Shown: positions 7,650 to 13,305 of the stretch, piece by piece
Layout of the letters: each line of letters begins with the position of its first letter
Numbering within the stretch: position 1 is the stretch's first letter
Origin: AP-16 sp036395835
Lineage (GTDB): Bacteria > Pseudomonadota > Alphaproteobacteria > Rhizobiales > Xanthobacteraceae
Direction of reading: 5' to 3'
Length of the DNA: 13,305 nucleotides
Assembly (NCBI GenBank): GCA_036395835.1
Contig: DASWCW010000250.1
Coordinates: 1 to 13,305 of the forward strand
Translations under genes and position numbers: made by a program
The notes under the pieces: generated by a model
Databases searched by the model: none
Seen by the model: the letters and a program-made list of their open reading frames with translations, nothing else
What the model was told of the DNA's origin: nothing

Positions 7650-7847
7650 ATGCCGGAAGTCTACGTCTATGCCGTCGAGGGACGCACGCTGGATCAGAAG
7701 CGGGCCCTGATCAAAGACATCACCGACGCGGTGGTGCGGAACTTCAAGGTCGATCCCGAGGTGGTGATGGTGCAGATCATGGAATCGCCCAAGACCCACA
7801 AGGCCAAGGGCGGCGTGCTGTTCAGCGAGCGGACCGCGAAAACTTGA
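7650..7847 (+). CDS. 4-oxalocrotonate tautomerase family protein, 65 residues
   Basis: The size and the start MPEVYVYAVEGR match the 4-oxalocrotonate tautomerase (4-OT) family, small hexameric enzymes that use the amino group of Pro1, exposed after Met removal, as the catalytic base. Counting from Pro1, Arg11 is kept (EGR), as are H49 and the G53-G54 pair. Position 39, arginine in Pseudomonas 4-OT, is methionine here, and position 50, phenylalanine there, is lysine. Canonical 2-hydroxymuconate chemistry is therefore doubtful; another keto-enol substrate or a dehalogenase/cis-CaaD-like side reaction is possible. AGGAGGAAAG lies close before the ATG. It follows the transporter-ligase cluster in the same direction but is separated by a hairpin and a repeat, so a shared pathway is only suggested. 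Confidence 0.88.
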   Translation: MPEVYVYAVEGRTLDQKRALIKDITDAVVRNFKVDPEVVMVQIMESPKTHKAKGGVLFSERTAKT

Positions 7848-7880
7848 GAGAAGCGCCACGCCCGCCTTGCCGCGGCCGGC

Positions 7881-7909
7881 TTGGCGTTGCGGTGTGAACG
7901 GGCTAGAAG
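7881..7909 (+). promoter_or_regulatory. Possible promoter of the TonB/TolA-like gene
   Basis: TTGGCG (7881-7886) and TAGAAG (7904-7909) are separated by 17 bases, each matching the sigma-70 consensus at four of six positions. The pair lies 28 bases before the ATG at 7937. This is pattern only. Confidence 0.3.
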
Positions 7910-7936
7910 CGGCCCGGCTTGGTGGCAGGGTTTTTC

Positions 7937-8695
7937 ATGCGCGCGGGCTTTGCTTTCTCCGCTGTCGCCCATGTGGCGCTGTTGCTGTGGGGCTTCGTGC
8001 TGTTCGCAAGCCCGAAGCCGTTCACGCCGATCCCCGCGGAGGCGATCACGGTCGATATCGTTCCGGCAACGGCCATGGCCCGGGATCCGGGAGAACCGTC
8101 CCGGGCCGAGAACGCGGCTGCGCAGCAACAACCCGGGCTCGATCGCGAGCCGGAGGCGACGGGAGAGCCGCAGAGCAAGACGGCGTCCGCCCCGCCGCAG
8201 CCGCCGGCGCAGGAGCAGCTGTCTCGTCCGCGCGAGCCGCTCCAAGCCCCGCCGGCACAGCCCGCGCCGGCGCCGAACCTGCTCGTATTCAACGCGACCG
8301 TGCCGCCGGTTCAGGAATTGCCGCTGCCCCCGAGCAGCGTCCAGGATCCGACCGGTGACTTGGACGCGCTGGCCGATAGCACGGCCAAGCTGTCGATCGA
8401 GGAGGTCGCCGCGTTCAGGTCGCATCTGCAGAAATGCTGGAATCCGCCGGCCGACATCGCCGATGCGCAGAAGCTCAAGGTGGTGCTGCGCGTTGCCTTG
8501 CAGCCGAACGGAGCGCTCACCGGCAGTCCGGTGCTGCTCGAGGCGAGTGCGTCGGCGCACGGACCCGCGCTGGTCGAGACCGCCAGGACCGCCTTGCACC
8601 GATGCCAGCCCTACCGCTTCCTGCCCGCCGCGAAATACCAGGAATGGAAGCTGCTCGATCTGAGCTTCTCGCCGCGCGGGCTATCGGGCGGCTGA
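7937..8695 (+). CDS. TonB/TolA-like periplasm-spanning envelope protein
   Basis: The 252-residue protein has one N-terminal membrane helix (about residues 5-24), a Pro/Ala/Gln-rich linker (about 45-135) and a compact C-terminal domain (about 150-252). This is the plan of TonB and TolA, inner-membrane proteins that reach across the periplasm to the outer membrane. The C-terminal domain has LSIEEVAAFRSHLQKCWNPP, a beta-strand pair with VVLRVALQPNG, and RTALHRCQPYRFLP. Cysteines C167 and C223 probably form the disulfide seen in TolA C-terminal domains. No exbB/exbD or tolQ/tolR is next to it, so it may borrow a distant motor. ATG 7937 is preceded by AGGG at 7927-7930; TTG 7919 and GTG 7922 would add five or six residues and are less likely. 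Confidence 0.75.
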   Translation: MRAGFAFSAVAHVALLLWGFVLFASPKPFTPIPAEAITVDIVPATAMARDPGEPSRAENAAAQQQPGLDREPEATGEPQSKTASAPPQPPAQEQLSRPREPLQAPPAQPAPAPNLLVFNATVPPVQELPLPPSSVQDPTGDLDALADSTAKLSIEEVAAFRSHLQKCWNPPADIADAQKLKVVLRVALQPNGALTGSPVLLEASASAHGPALVETARTALHRCQPYRFLPAAKYQEWKLLDLSFSPRGLSGG

Positions 8696-8701
8696 GGCTT
8701 T

Positions 8702-8719
8702 GGAGCGACCCGAAGCTCC
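8702..8719. terminator. Possible hairpin between convergent genes
   Basis: GGAGC (8702-8706) pairs with GCTCC (8715-8719) across an eight-base loop. It lies between the stops of the TolA-like gene and the toxin gene, which converge 27 bases apart. The right half, GCTCCGGGCTAC (8715-8726), resembles one end of the GTAGCCCGGAT repeat, so it may be a decayed repeat serving as terminator. Confidence 0.3.
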
Positions 8720-8722
8720 GGG

Positions 8723-9004
8723 CTACTGTCCTTCCCAGGGACGCCGTCGTGCGCCATGGCGCACATAGTGAACGACCACTTCGTCCCGGCCGATTTCATA
8801 TACGATCAAATAGTTGCCGACGGGCAATCGGCGGAATCTCGATTTGCGCGTCGTTACGCCCATGTACGGCGTCTCGGCGATCCGAGCAGCCGCGTCCTCG
8901 ATGCGGGCGACAAGGCGTGCTGCAGCTTCTCGATCGTCTTGTGCTATGTACGCAAAAATCTCGTCGAGATCGGCGAGAGCGCCGCGTTCATACCGGAGCT
9001 TCAT
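8723..9004 (-). CDS. ParE/RelE-family toxin of a type II toxin-antitoxin pair
   Basis: This 93-residue protein has the full ParE-toxin layout. A helical hairpin (LADLDEIFAYIAQDDREAAARLVARIED) is followed by a beta sheet carrying FRRLPVGNYLIVYEI and VVVHYVRHGARRRPW. The conserved arginines and the VRHGARRRP end are typical of plasmid-stabilisation toxins of family PF05016. ParE members poison DNA gyrase and RelE members cut mRNA; the sequence fits the ParE side better, but the target is an inference. Its ATG overlaps the TGA of the gene before it by four bases (9001-9004), which couples the two translations with the antitoxin made first. The length is normal and no disruption is visible. Confidence 0.88.
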   Translation of the reverse strand: MKLRYERGALADLDEIFAYIAQDDREAAARLVARIEDAAARIAETPYMGVTTRKSRFRRLPVGNYLIVYEIGRDEVVVHYVRHGARRRPWEGQ

Positions 9005-9222
9005 GCTCTGCGGTAGCGGCTGAACAATCGCTCGACTTCTTCATCGCTTGCGAGATCTCGCCGGGCGGCACGCTCTTCGATAAGCTTCCATTCTTCGTCG
9101 GTGATGTCGTCCGCGCCGCGCCATTGTTCGACCTGCCGCACAAAACGTGCGACTTTCTGCTGGTCTTCCTCCGGCCAGGTCAGCACTCGATCCAGGATCT
9201 CTTTAACCTGATCTTTTGTCAT
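9001..9222 (-). CDS. Probable antitoxin partner of the ParE-type toxin
   Basis: This 73-residue, mostly helical, charged protein lies directly upstream of the toxin and overlaps it by four bases, the standard position for an antitoxin. It begins MTKDQVKEILDRVLTWPEEDQQKVARFV, a helix-turn-helix-length pair of helices, and continues DDITDEEWKLIEERAARR to a basic end, LFSRYRRA. It is not evidently a ribbon-helix-helix (ParD/CopG) or PhD protein. Similar small proteins with an ILDRVLTWP start accompany ParE toxins in Bradyrhizobium-type genomes as I recall, without a well-named fold. GAGG lies four bases before the ATG. Position is the main evidence for function; DNA-binding ability is untested. 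Confidence 0.8.
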   Translation of the reverse strand: MTKDQVKEILDRVLTWPEEDQQKVARFVRQVEQWRGADDITDEEWKLIEERAARRDLASDEEVERLFSRYRRA

Positions 9223-9235
9223 AGCGCCTCATAGC
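9219..9235 (-). promoter_or_regulatory. Direct repeat at antitoxin start, candidate operator
   Basis: On the reverse strand GCTATGA occurs twice (9235-9229 and 9225-9219), exactly ten bases apart, covering the ribosome site and the start codon of the antitoxin. One helical turn of spacing puts both on the same DNA face. Autoregulation by the antitoxin-toxin complex is usual for such pairs. The role is inferred. Confidence 0.35.
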
Positions 9236-9333
9236 AAATCGTGCCCGGATTTAAAACAGTGATGGCAGCTCGAAAGCCCGGAACGAGGCCGCGACTGTTC
9301 CCATGAAGCCCTCCGGCAGGTACGGCGGCGTCC

Positions 9334-9363
9334 GTGACAGGGCGGGCATGGATGCGCTAGGAT
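9334..9363 (+). promoter_or_regulatory. Candidate promoter of the serine hydrolase gene
   Basis: GTGACA (9334-9339, five of six to TTGACA) and TAGGAT (9358-9363, four of six to TATAAT) are 18 bases apart, 53 bases before the ATG. The -10 part belongs to TGCGCTAGGAT, which occurs identically at 6191-6201 upstream of the binding-protein gene. Confidence 0.4.
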
Positions 9364-9415
9364 TTTCTGGTGCCGGTTCCGCCTCACGAGAGCCGGCCCC
9401 AGGGAGGCTACTCAC

Positions 9416-10744
9416 ATGAAACGCTGGATACTCGGCGCCGCGCTCGTCGGCGCTCTCGTTGTTTTCGCGCCCGCGCCCGCAGCCTGGTCGCAGGCCAACC
9501 TCGAGCTTCCGCAGACCCCGCCCGAGCAGGTCGGGATGTCCAAGCAGAAGCTCGATCGGATTCACGACGCACTCAAGCAGGACGTCGGCGACGGCAAGCT
9601 CGCCGGCACCGTCGTGCTGGTCGCCCGCAAGGGCAAGCTGGCCTACGCCGATGCCACCGGCTTCCAGGACAAGGAAGAAGGCAGGCAGATGGCGCTCGAT
9701 TCCATCTTCCGCATCTATTCGATGACCAAGCCGCTGGTCGCGGTCGCGGCCATGATGCTGGTCGAGGACGGCAAGATCGAGCTCACCGATCCGGTCTCGA
9801 AATTCCTGCCTGCCTTCAAGGGCCAGCAGGTGAGCGTCGCGCGCGCCGACGGCGAATTCGCCCGCGTTACCTATGCGACGGTGCCGGCGGATCGCGAGAT
9901 GACGGTCCAGGATCTGCTCCGCCATACCGCGGGCCTCGCCTATGGCGAGATCACCGTCAACGCCCCGGTCAAGGACGCCTACGCCAAGGCGGGCCTCTAT
10001 CTCACCGGCGTGCGCGATTACGACGCGCGCGATCTCACGCCGGCCGAGGAGGTCGAGCGCCTGGCCAAGGCGCCGCTCGCGCATCAGCCCGGCACCGTGT
10101 GGGAATACAGCCTCGCGGTCGACCTGCTCGGCCGCGTGGTCGAGGCGGCCTCGGGCAAGCGCCTGGCGGATTTCCTCGACGAGCGGCTGTTCAAGCCGCT
10201 CAAGATGCAGGACACCGCGTTCTGGGTGCCGTCTCCCAAGATGGGGCGCGTCGCCCAGCCGCTCGCGGTCGATCTCGCCAGCGGCCAGCCGATCAAGGTC
10301 ATCGACGTCGCCAAGGAGCCGAAGAACGATTCCGGCGGTGCCGGCGCGGTGTCGACCGCGGCGGACTATCTGCGTTTCTCGCAGATGCTGCTCAACGGCG
10401 GGCAGCTCGACGGCGCGCGGGTGCTATCGCGGACGACCATCGCGCTGATGACCTCGGATCATCTCGGAACGCGCATCGCGGCGCCGACCACGCCAGGCGA
10501 GCTCCTGCTCGGCACGCCCGGCTATACCTTCGGGCTCGGCTTCGCGGTACGCCAGGGCGGCGGCGTCGCCGGCGTGCCGGGATCGCCCGGGGAGTTCATG
10601 TGGGCGGGCTATGCGGGGACCTATTTCTGGGTCGACCCGAAGGAGGAGCTCGCCGTCGTCTACATGAGCCAGGCGCCGAGCCCGATCCGCGCCTACTACC
10701 GCAAGCTCGTCAAGCAGCTGGTCTACGGCGCGATCACCGACTGA
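9416..10744 (+). CDS. Secreted serine hydrolase of the beta-lactamase/esterase fold
   Basis: This 442-residue protein has a signal peptide (MKRWILGAALVGALVVF, cut near WSQA-N at about residue 27) and a serine beta-lactamase-like domain (PF00144). The catalytic SxxK is S102-M-T-K105. The second motif is YSL at Y231 (YSLAVD), typical of family VIII esterases, not the Y-A-N of class C beta-lactamases. Near the C-terminus is WAGYAGTYFWVDP, the third-motif region. It most likely hydrolyses esters, lactones or D-amino peptides in the periplasm. There is no reason to read it as antibiotic resistance. AGGGAGG lies eight bases before the ATG. Its 3' end overlaps the convergent membrane-protein gene by 22 bases. 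Length is usual for the family. Confidence 0.88.
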   Translation: MKRWILGAALVGALVVFAPAPAAWSQANLELPQTPPEQVGMSKQKLDRIHDALKQDVGDGKLAGTVVLVARKGKLAYADATGFQDKEEGRQMALDSIFRIYSMTKPLVAVAAMMLVEDGKIELTDPVSKFLPAFKGQQVSVARADGEFARVTYATVPADREMTVQDLLRHTAGLAYGEITVNAPVKDAYAKAGLYLTGVRDYDARDLTPAEEVERLAKAPLAHQPGTVWEYSLAVDLLGRVVEAASGKRLADFLDERLFKPLKMQDTAFWVPSPKMGRVAQPLAVDLASGQPIKVIDVAKEPKNDSGGAGAVSTAADYLRFSQMLLNGGQLDGARVLSRTTIALMTSDHLGTRIAAPTTPGELLLGTPGYTFGLGFAVRQGGGVAGVPGSPGEFMWAGYAGTYFWVDPKEELAVVYMSQAPSPIRAYYRKLVKQLVYGAITD

Positions 10745-12228
10745 TCGCGATTGCGCGGGCCCGGGCGGCGTTCCTTGGAGGCGGCGCCTCGAAGCGCCGC
10801 CAGGCCTGCCGGATCGACCGCATCCTGATCGGCGGTGTTGCTGCGCGCGATGCTCGGCAAGGGGCTCGCAAGCGGTGCTCTGAAGTCGAAGCGCCCTTGG
10901 CGTCGAGCCGGAGCAGTCAATGCCAAGACGAGCGGCGCCAGCCACGCCACCCGCGCCTGATAACGATCGTTGGGGCCGGCGATCACCCCGCAGATGAACG
11001 CGTTGCCGAGCAGTGCCAGGAACAGCATTGCCGGAAGCATGGCTTCACGGCGCCGGTCCTGCCGCCATGACAGGAATGCGATGAAAGGCAGCGCGAACGT
11101 GCCGGCGATCGACAGCGGCGAGACGATCCAGAAGCTCCAGCTTTCGAAATCCACCTCTTCCTGCTGCTGCCGGGAACGGTTGTAGCCATCGACCAGCCGC
11201 GGGGCGTATCGGTCCATGGCCCACCTCAGGTGCATGGAATTGACCCGGTGCATGCTGTCGGCGATTCCTACGGTCACCAGCTGTTCGATCGTCAGCGAGA
11301 CCGCAGCGTTGAGGTGCTCGAGCGGGTGGGCGAGCATCGAATGCGCGATGATCGACGCGATCTCTCGGTTTGTACGCCGATCCTCCCAGCCTCCGACTTT
11401 GTGGAGGGGGCTGTCCGTATCCCACATGAAGTCTTCGCTGGCGGTCGGCAGATCGTGCCTGAACGCGCAGAATCGCCAGTCGTTCCGCGGGCACTCCTCG
11501 GCGAGCACCGTGCTGACGATGCCGCTCTCGAGCAGTCGTCCAAACAGGATGACGTCGCCTCCGGGGGTGAGCGCGAAGCGTCCCGCGACCAGGAAGTTCG
11601 CGGCAAGCAGCAGGGCGATCCCGCACCACACGGAAGCATTGGCAACAACGATCCCCGGGGCGGCGACGCCTAGCCTGCGGCGGCCGAGCCAGGCCGCGGT
11701 GTCGAGGATCGACAGTCCCGCGAGGACGCCCAGGGTCGCCATGTGGGATGCACCGGCGAATGCAACGACCGCGGCCATTGTCACGCGTTCCGTTGTCGTC
11801 AACCTATCGGCGTGCCAGGCCAGAAGGTGAAGTGCGAGAACTGCGGGAGCCGCCCAGGCGTCCGGCACCACCTGCGAAACGAAGAACGCCGCGCCGCTCG
11901 TGGCCGCGATGGCCGCGACGGCGCCGAGGATGAGCCACGGCGAGCGGCCGAGGCCGAAGACGTTCATCGCGCGGTCGATGATCCAAGCGGTCACGACCGC
12001 CTGCAGGACGATTGCCGGAACCCACCAGCCCGACTTGGTGGTCCAGAGCAGCAGCCCATAGGGTACCGATCGCCCAAGGCCGAGGCTTGCGGTCGGCCAC
12101 CGCTCCAAATAGCCCCCGACATCGTCGAAAACGAGCGGGAAACCATTCCATATCGCCGGCAGACACAGCAGCGCGACCGCAAGCGCATAGGCGGCCGCCC
12201 GCTGCACGCTGACCGGAAATGATGCCAT
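10723..12228 (-). CDS. Polytopic membrane protein of unknown function, GT-C-like layout
   Basis: This 501-residue protein has about ten hydrophobic helices. After the first is NGFPLVFDDVGGYLERWP, with the acidic pair D35-D36 at the mouth of the first outer loop, then GLGRSVPYGLLLW. A long soluble segment (about 230-370) holds two cysteines (ECPRNDWRFC) and NREIASIIAHSML. Near the last helices is GPNDRYQARVAWLAP. An early outer-loop acidic pair and a late DRY are reminiscent of GT-C membrane glycosyltransferases, but I do not recognise a named family. Similar proteins of unknown function occur in Bradyrhizobium-like genomes. I chose ATG 12228 because the 54 upstream in-frame codons give an Arg/Pro-rich stretch without membrane helices. 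It ends TAG at 10723, overlapping the hydrolase gene tail to tail. Confidence 0.75.
   Translation of the reverse strand: MASFPVSVQRAAAYALAVALLCLPAIWNGFPLVFDDVGGYLERWPTASLGLGRSVPYGLLLWTTKSGWWVPAIVLQAVVTAWIIDRAMNVFGLGRSPWLILGAVAAIAATSGAAFFVSQVVPDAWAAPAVLALHLLAWHADRLTTTERVTMAAVVAFAGASHMATLGVLAGLSILDTAAWLGRRRLGVAAPGIVVANASVWCGIALLLAANFLVAGRFALTPGGDVILFGRLLESGIVSTVLAEECPRNDWRFCAFRHDLPTASEDFMWDTDSPLHKVGGWEDRRTNREIASIIAHSMLAHPLEHLNAAVSLTIEQLVTVGIADSMHRVNSMHLRWAMDRYAPRLVDGYNRSRQQQEEVDFESWSFWIVSPLSIAGTFALPFIAFLSWRQDRRREAMLPAMLFLALLGNAFICGVIAGPNDRYQARVAWLAPLVLALTAPARRQGRFDFRAPLASPLPSIARSNTADQDAVDPAGLAALRGAASKERRPGPRNRDQSVIAP
10729..10749. terminator. Perfect stem-loop at the convergent gene overlap
   Basis: CGCGATCA (10729-10736) and its exact complement TGATCGCG (10742-10749) flank a five-base loop and include the TGA of the serine hydrolase gene. 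Being symmetric, it could end transcripts from both sides. No T-run is present. A second perfect stem, GGCGGCGC/GCGCCGCC (10780-10801), lies within the 3' coding end of the membrane-protein gene. Confidence 0.4.
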
Positions 12229-12655
12229 CGTGGTTGTCGCGCCCCATGCAGACGAAGTGAGCCGTCGATCCGGCGCTTTGCTCGGGCGCTGCTCCTTCTC
12301 TCGTCCCGCCGGCTTGCGGGAAATTTTGCCAGCGGCAGGCGGGAACGTCCTGTTGCCGCTGCGGTTCCGGGCTGCCGGCATGCCGGGCATGACGCGTGCG
12401 GGCAGGCTTTGCCCACGCGAATCATCCCGGTGGCGTCAACTTGTCATTCTTCGGCGCGGGCACGGCGGCGGCGCCCATTGGTACTCCTGCTTCCCGGGAA
12501 CCAACGAGAATGCCCCGAATCTGACTTCTCCAGATGCGCGCGTGGTCCGCGCCAGTGTTGCGTCGAGGGGTGCGCGGGGCTTCGAACCTCACCGGCTCCA
12601 GGCGTACTCCAGCCGCGGGATCGCGAAATTTCTGCTGCTGTGCTTTGGAAAAAAT
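12229..12655. other. Intergenic region between membrane-protein gene and tRNA remnant
   Basis: I see no credible gene in these 427 bases. It holds a CCCGC/GCGGG hairpin (12305-12320 region) followed by AAATTTT, a perfect 12-base palindrome CCGGCATGCCGG (12375-12386), and a bulged stem-loop CGCGTG..GGCA/TGCCCACGCG (12393-12419). Just left of the tRNA remnant the reverse strand reads TTTTTT after CCA, the original trailer and terminator tract of the tRNA gene. The promoter of the membrane-protein gene must lie here but no clear boxes stand out. Confidence 0.45.
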
Positions 12656-12715
12656 TGGTGCCCCTGGCCGGACTCGAACCAGCACGGGTGTTAGCCCACC
12701 TGATTTTGAGTCAGG
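12656..12715 (-). tRNA. tRNA-Leu(CAA), 3' part only; displaced attachment site
   Basis: On the reverse strand the sequence gives an anticodon stem CCTGA/TCAGG with loop CTCAAAA (anticodon CAA at 12708-12706), a long variable arm (GGG..CCC) as in leucine tRNAs, a T-arm GCTGG-TTCGAGT-CCGGC, and the acceptor strand CAGGGGC-A-CCA ending at 12656. The matching 5' acceptor strand GCCCCTG, the D-arm and their usual GG of the D-loop are absent on the other side of 12715, so the gene is truncated at the anticodon stem. An integrase gene begins 147 bases away. This is how the original 3' end of a tRNA gene looks after an element has inserted and supplied its own copy to the functional gene at the far end. 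Confidence 0.85.
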
Positions 12716-12806
12716 TCTTGTAACGTTCCCCATCATTCCCCACTTTGCTATCCGGTTCAGAATCGCTTGTGGCACGGCCGTTTTAGTGAGACGGTCGTAC
12801 TTGGTC

Positions 12807-12848
12807 GTTCCTGGGAATGGCTACGAGGTGGTTCCTGGGTGGTTCCTG
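12807..12848 (+). repeat. Three GTTCCTG direct repeats before the integrase gene
   Basis: GTTCCTG occurs at 12807, 12831 and 12842; the first two extend to GTTCCTGGG and the last two form a tandem 11-base unit (TGGTTCCTGGG, TGGTTCCTGAA). The last copy touches the ribosome site of the integrase. Likely roles are arm-type integrase binding sites or a site for the element's excisionase or repressor. This is inference from position. Confidence 0.55.
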
Positions 12849-12861
12849 AAGGAGGCACGAA

Positions 12862-13305
12862 GTGGGGCAGCGCATCACAAAACGGTCCGTTGACGCGGCT
12901 AAGCCGGACCGAACCGAGTACTTCCTCTGGGACGGCGAGCTGATCGGTTTCGGCCTTCGGGTTTGGCCCTCCGGCGTGAAATCCTACGTGGTGAAATATC
13001 GGTCGGGGTCTGGTCGGCGAGCACAAGTACGCCGCATCACGTTGGGGAAGCATGGGAAATTGACCCCAGACACCGCCCGCGAAGCCGCCCGCACTATTCT
13101 TGCCGATGTGGTGCACGGCGCCGATCCGGCTGGCGACCGCGCCCGCCGTCGTCGCGAAATGACCATTGGCGACCTCGCCGAGAAGTACGTCGCCGAGCAC
13201 ATTAGACTGCACAACAAGCCGACAACTGCGGTCGAATTCGAACGATTGGTAAGGTCGCGAATCATTCCTGCGTTCGGCACCAATAGGGTTGGAAATCTCA
13301 CGCGT
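12862..13305 (+). CDS. Tyrosine-type site-specific integrase, N-terminal part
   Basis: From a GTG start, 148 codons run open to the window edge. Residues about 1-90 form the arm-DNA-binding domain of P4-type integrases (DUF4102): KRSVDAAKP, then YFLWDGELIGFGLRVWPSG, KSYVVKYR, RRITLGKHGKLTPDTAREAA and GADPAGDRARRRR. From about residue 95, MTIGDLAEKYVAEH begins the SAM-like core-binding domain. The catalytic domain with R-H-R-Y is beyond the window. The start is certain: GGAGG lies six bases before it and a TGA stops the frame five codons upstream. The enzyme would insert and excise the element at the tRNA-Leu site beside it. Whether the gene is intact cannot be told. Confidence 0.9.
   Translation, partial: MGQRITKRSVDAAKPDRTEYFLWDGELIGFGLRVWPSGVKSYVVKYRSGSGRRAQVRRITLGKHGKLTPDTAREAARTILADVVHGADPAGDRARRRREMTIGDLAEKYVAEHIRLHNKPTTAVEFERLVRSRIIPAFGTNRVGNLTR

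Larger units (their letters stand above)
12656..13305. mobile_element. Left edge of an integrative element (island, ICE or prophage)
   Basis: The combination of a tRNA 3' remnant, short repeats and an adjacent outward-reading tyrosine recombinase gene marks an element that begins near 12656-12715 and extends to the right beyond the window. The base composition drops somewhat to the right of the remnant compared with the transporter genes. What the element carries cannot be seen here. Genes left of 12656 belong to the host chromosome side. Confidence 0.75.

Noticed and set aside
9416..10744. Reading the serine hydrolase as a beta-lactamase resistance gene
   Set aside because: The second motif is YSL rather than Y-A-N and the protein is longer than class C enzymes; esterase or peptidase is the more likely role.
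12229..12390. N-terminal extension of the membrane protein by 54 codons
   Set aside because: The extension is Arg/Pro/Lys-rich with no membrane segment and lies over hairpins; the internal ATG directly before the first helix is a better start.
12575..12600. TTCGAA sequence resembling a tRNA T-loop near the boundary
   Set aside because: The flanking bases do not form a five-pair T-stem and no acceptor or anticodon arm fits at the right distances.
12422..12775. Reverse-strand frame running through the tRNA remnant
   Set aside because: Part of its translation is simply the tRNA-Leu sequence read as codons; the rest has no homology or ribosome site.

Overview
The window is GC-rich DNA with dense, overlapping gene packing. 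The protein families and the two kinds of extragenic palindromic repeat look like Bradyrhizobium, Rhodopseudomonas or a close alphaproteobacterial relative. That placement is an inference from gene content and codon use; no marker gene is present to prove it.

Left part (1-7850): the 5' end of an S9-type peptidase gene runs leftward off the window. Divergent from it is a branched-chain (HAAT/Liv-type) ABC uptake cluster in the order permease (livH), permease (livM), ATPase (livG), ATPase (livF), AMP-forming acyl-CoA synthetase, periplasmic substrate-binding protein, and a 65-residue 4-oxalocrotonate-tautomerase-like protein. Placing a CoA ligase inside a Liv operon suggests the transporter imports a carboxylic acid (fatty, dicarboxylic or aromatic) that is trapped as its CoA thioester on entry, rather than an amino acid. 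The genes are nearly contiguous from livH to livF. A nested palindromic repeat separates livF from the ligase. A perfect GC hairpin and a second repeat of the GTAGCCCGGAT type separate the binding protein from the tautomerase.

Middle part (7850-12230): a TonB/TolA-like periplasm-spanning protein, a convergent ParE-type toxin with its small antitoxin, a secreted serine beta-lactamase-fold hydrolase, and a large polytopic membrane protein on the opposite strand. The last two genes overlap tail to tail by 22 bases, with a perfect stem-loop in the overlap.

Right part (12230-13305): about 430 bases without a gene lead to the 3' two-thirds of a tRNA-Leu(CAA) gene whose 5' part is missing. Next to it, pointing away, is the 5' end of a tyrosine recombinase with an arm-binding domain. 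This is the typical edge of an integrative element (genomic island, ICE or prophage). The tRNA remnant is the displaced attachment site, and the element body lies to the right, outside the window. No CRISPR array, rRNA or complete IS element was seen. I found no clear new multi-gene system. The most promising leads are the island boundary, the modified active site of the tautomerase, the unassigned antitoxin with its direct-repeat operator, and the GT-C-like membrane protein.
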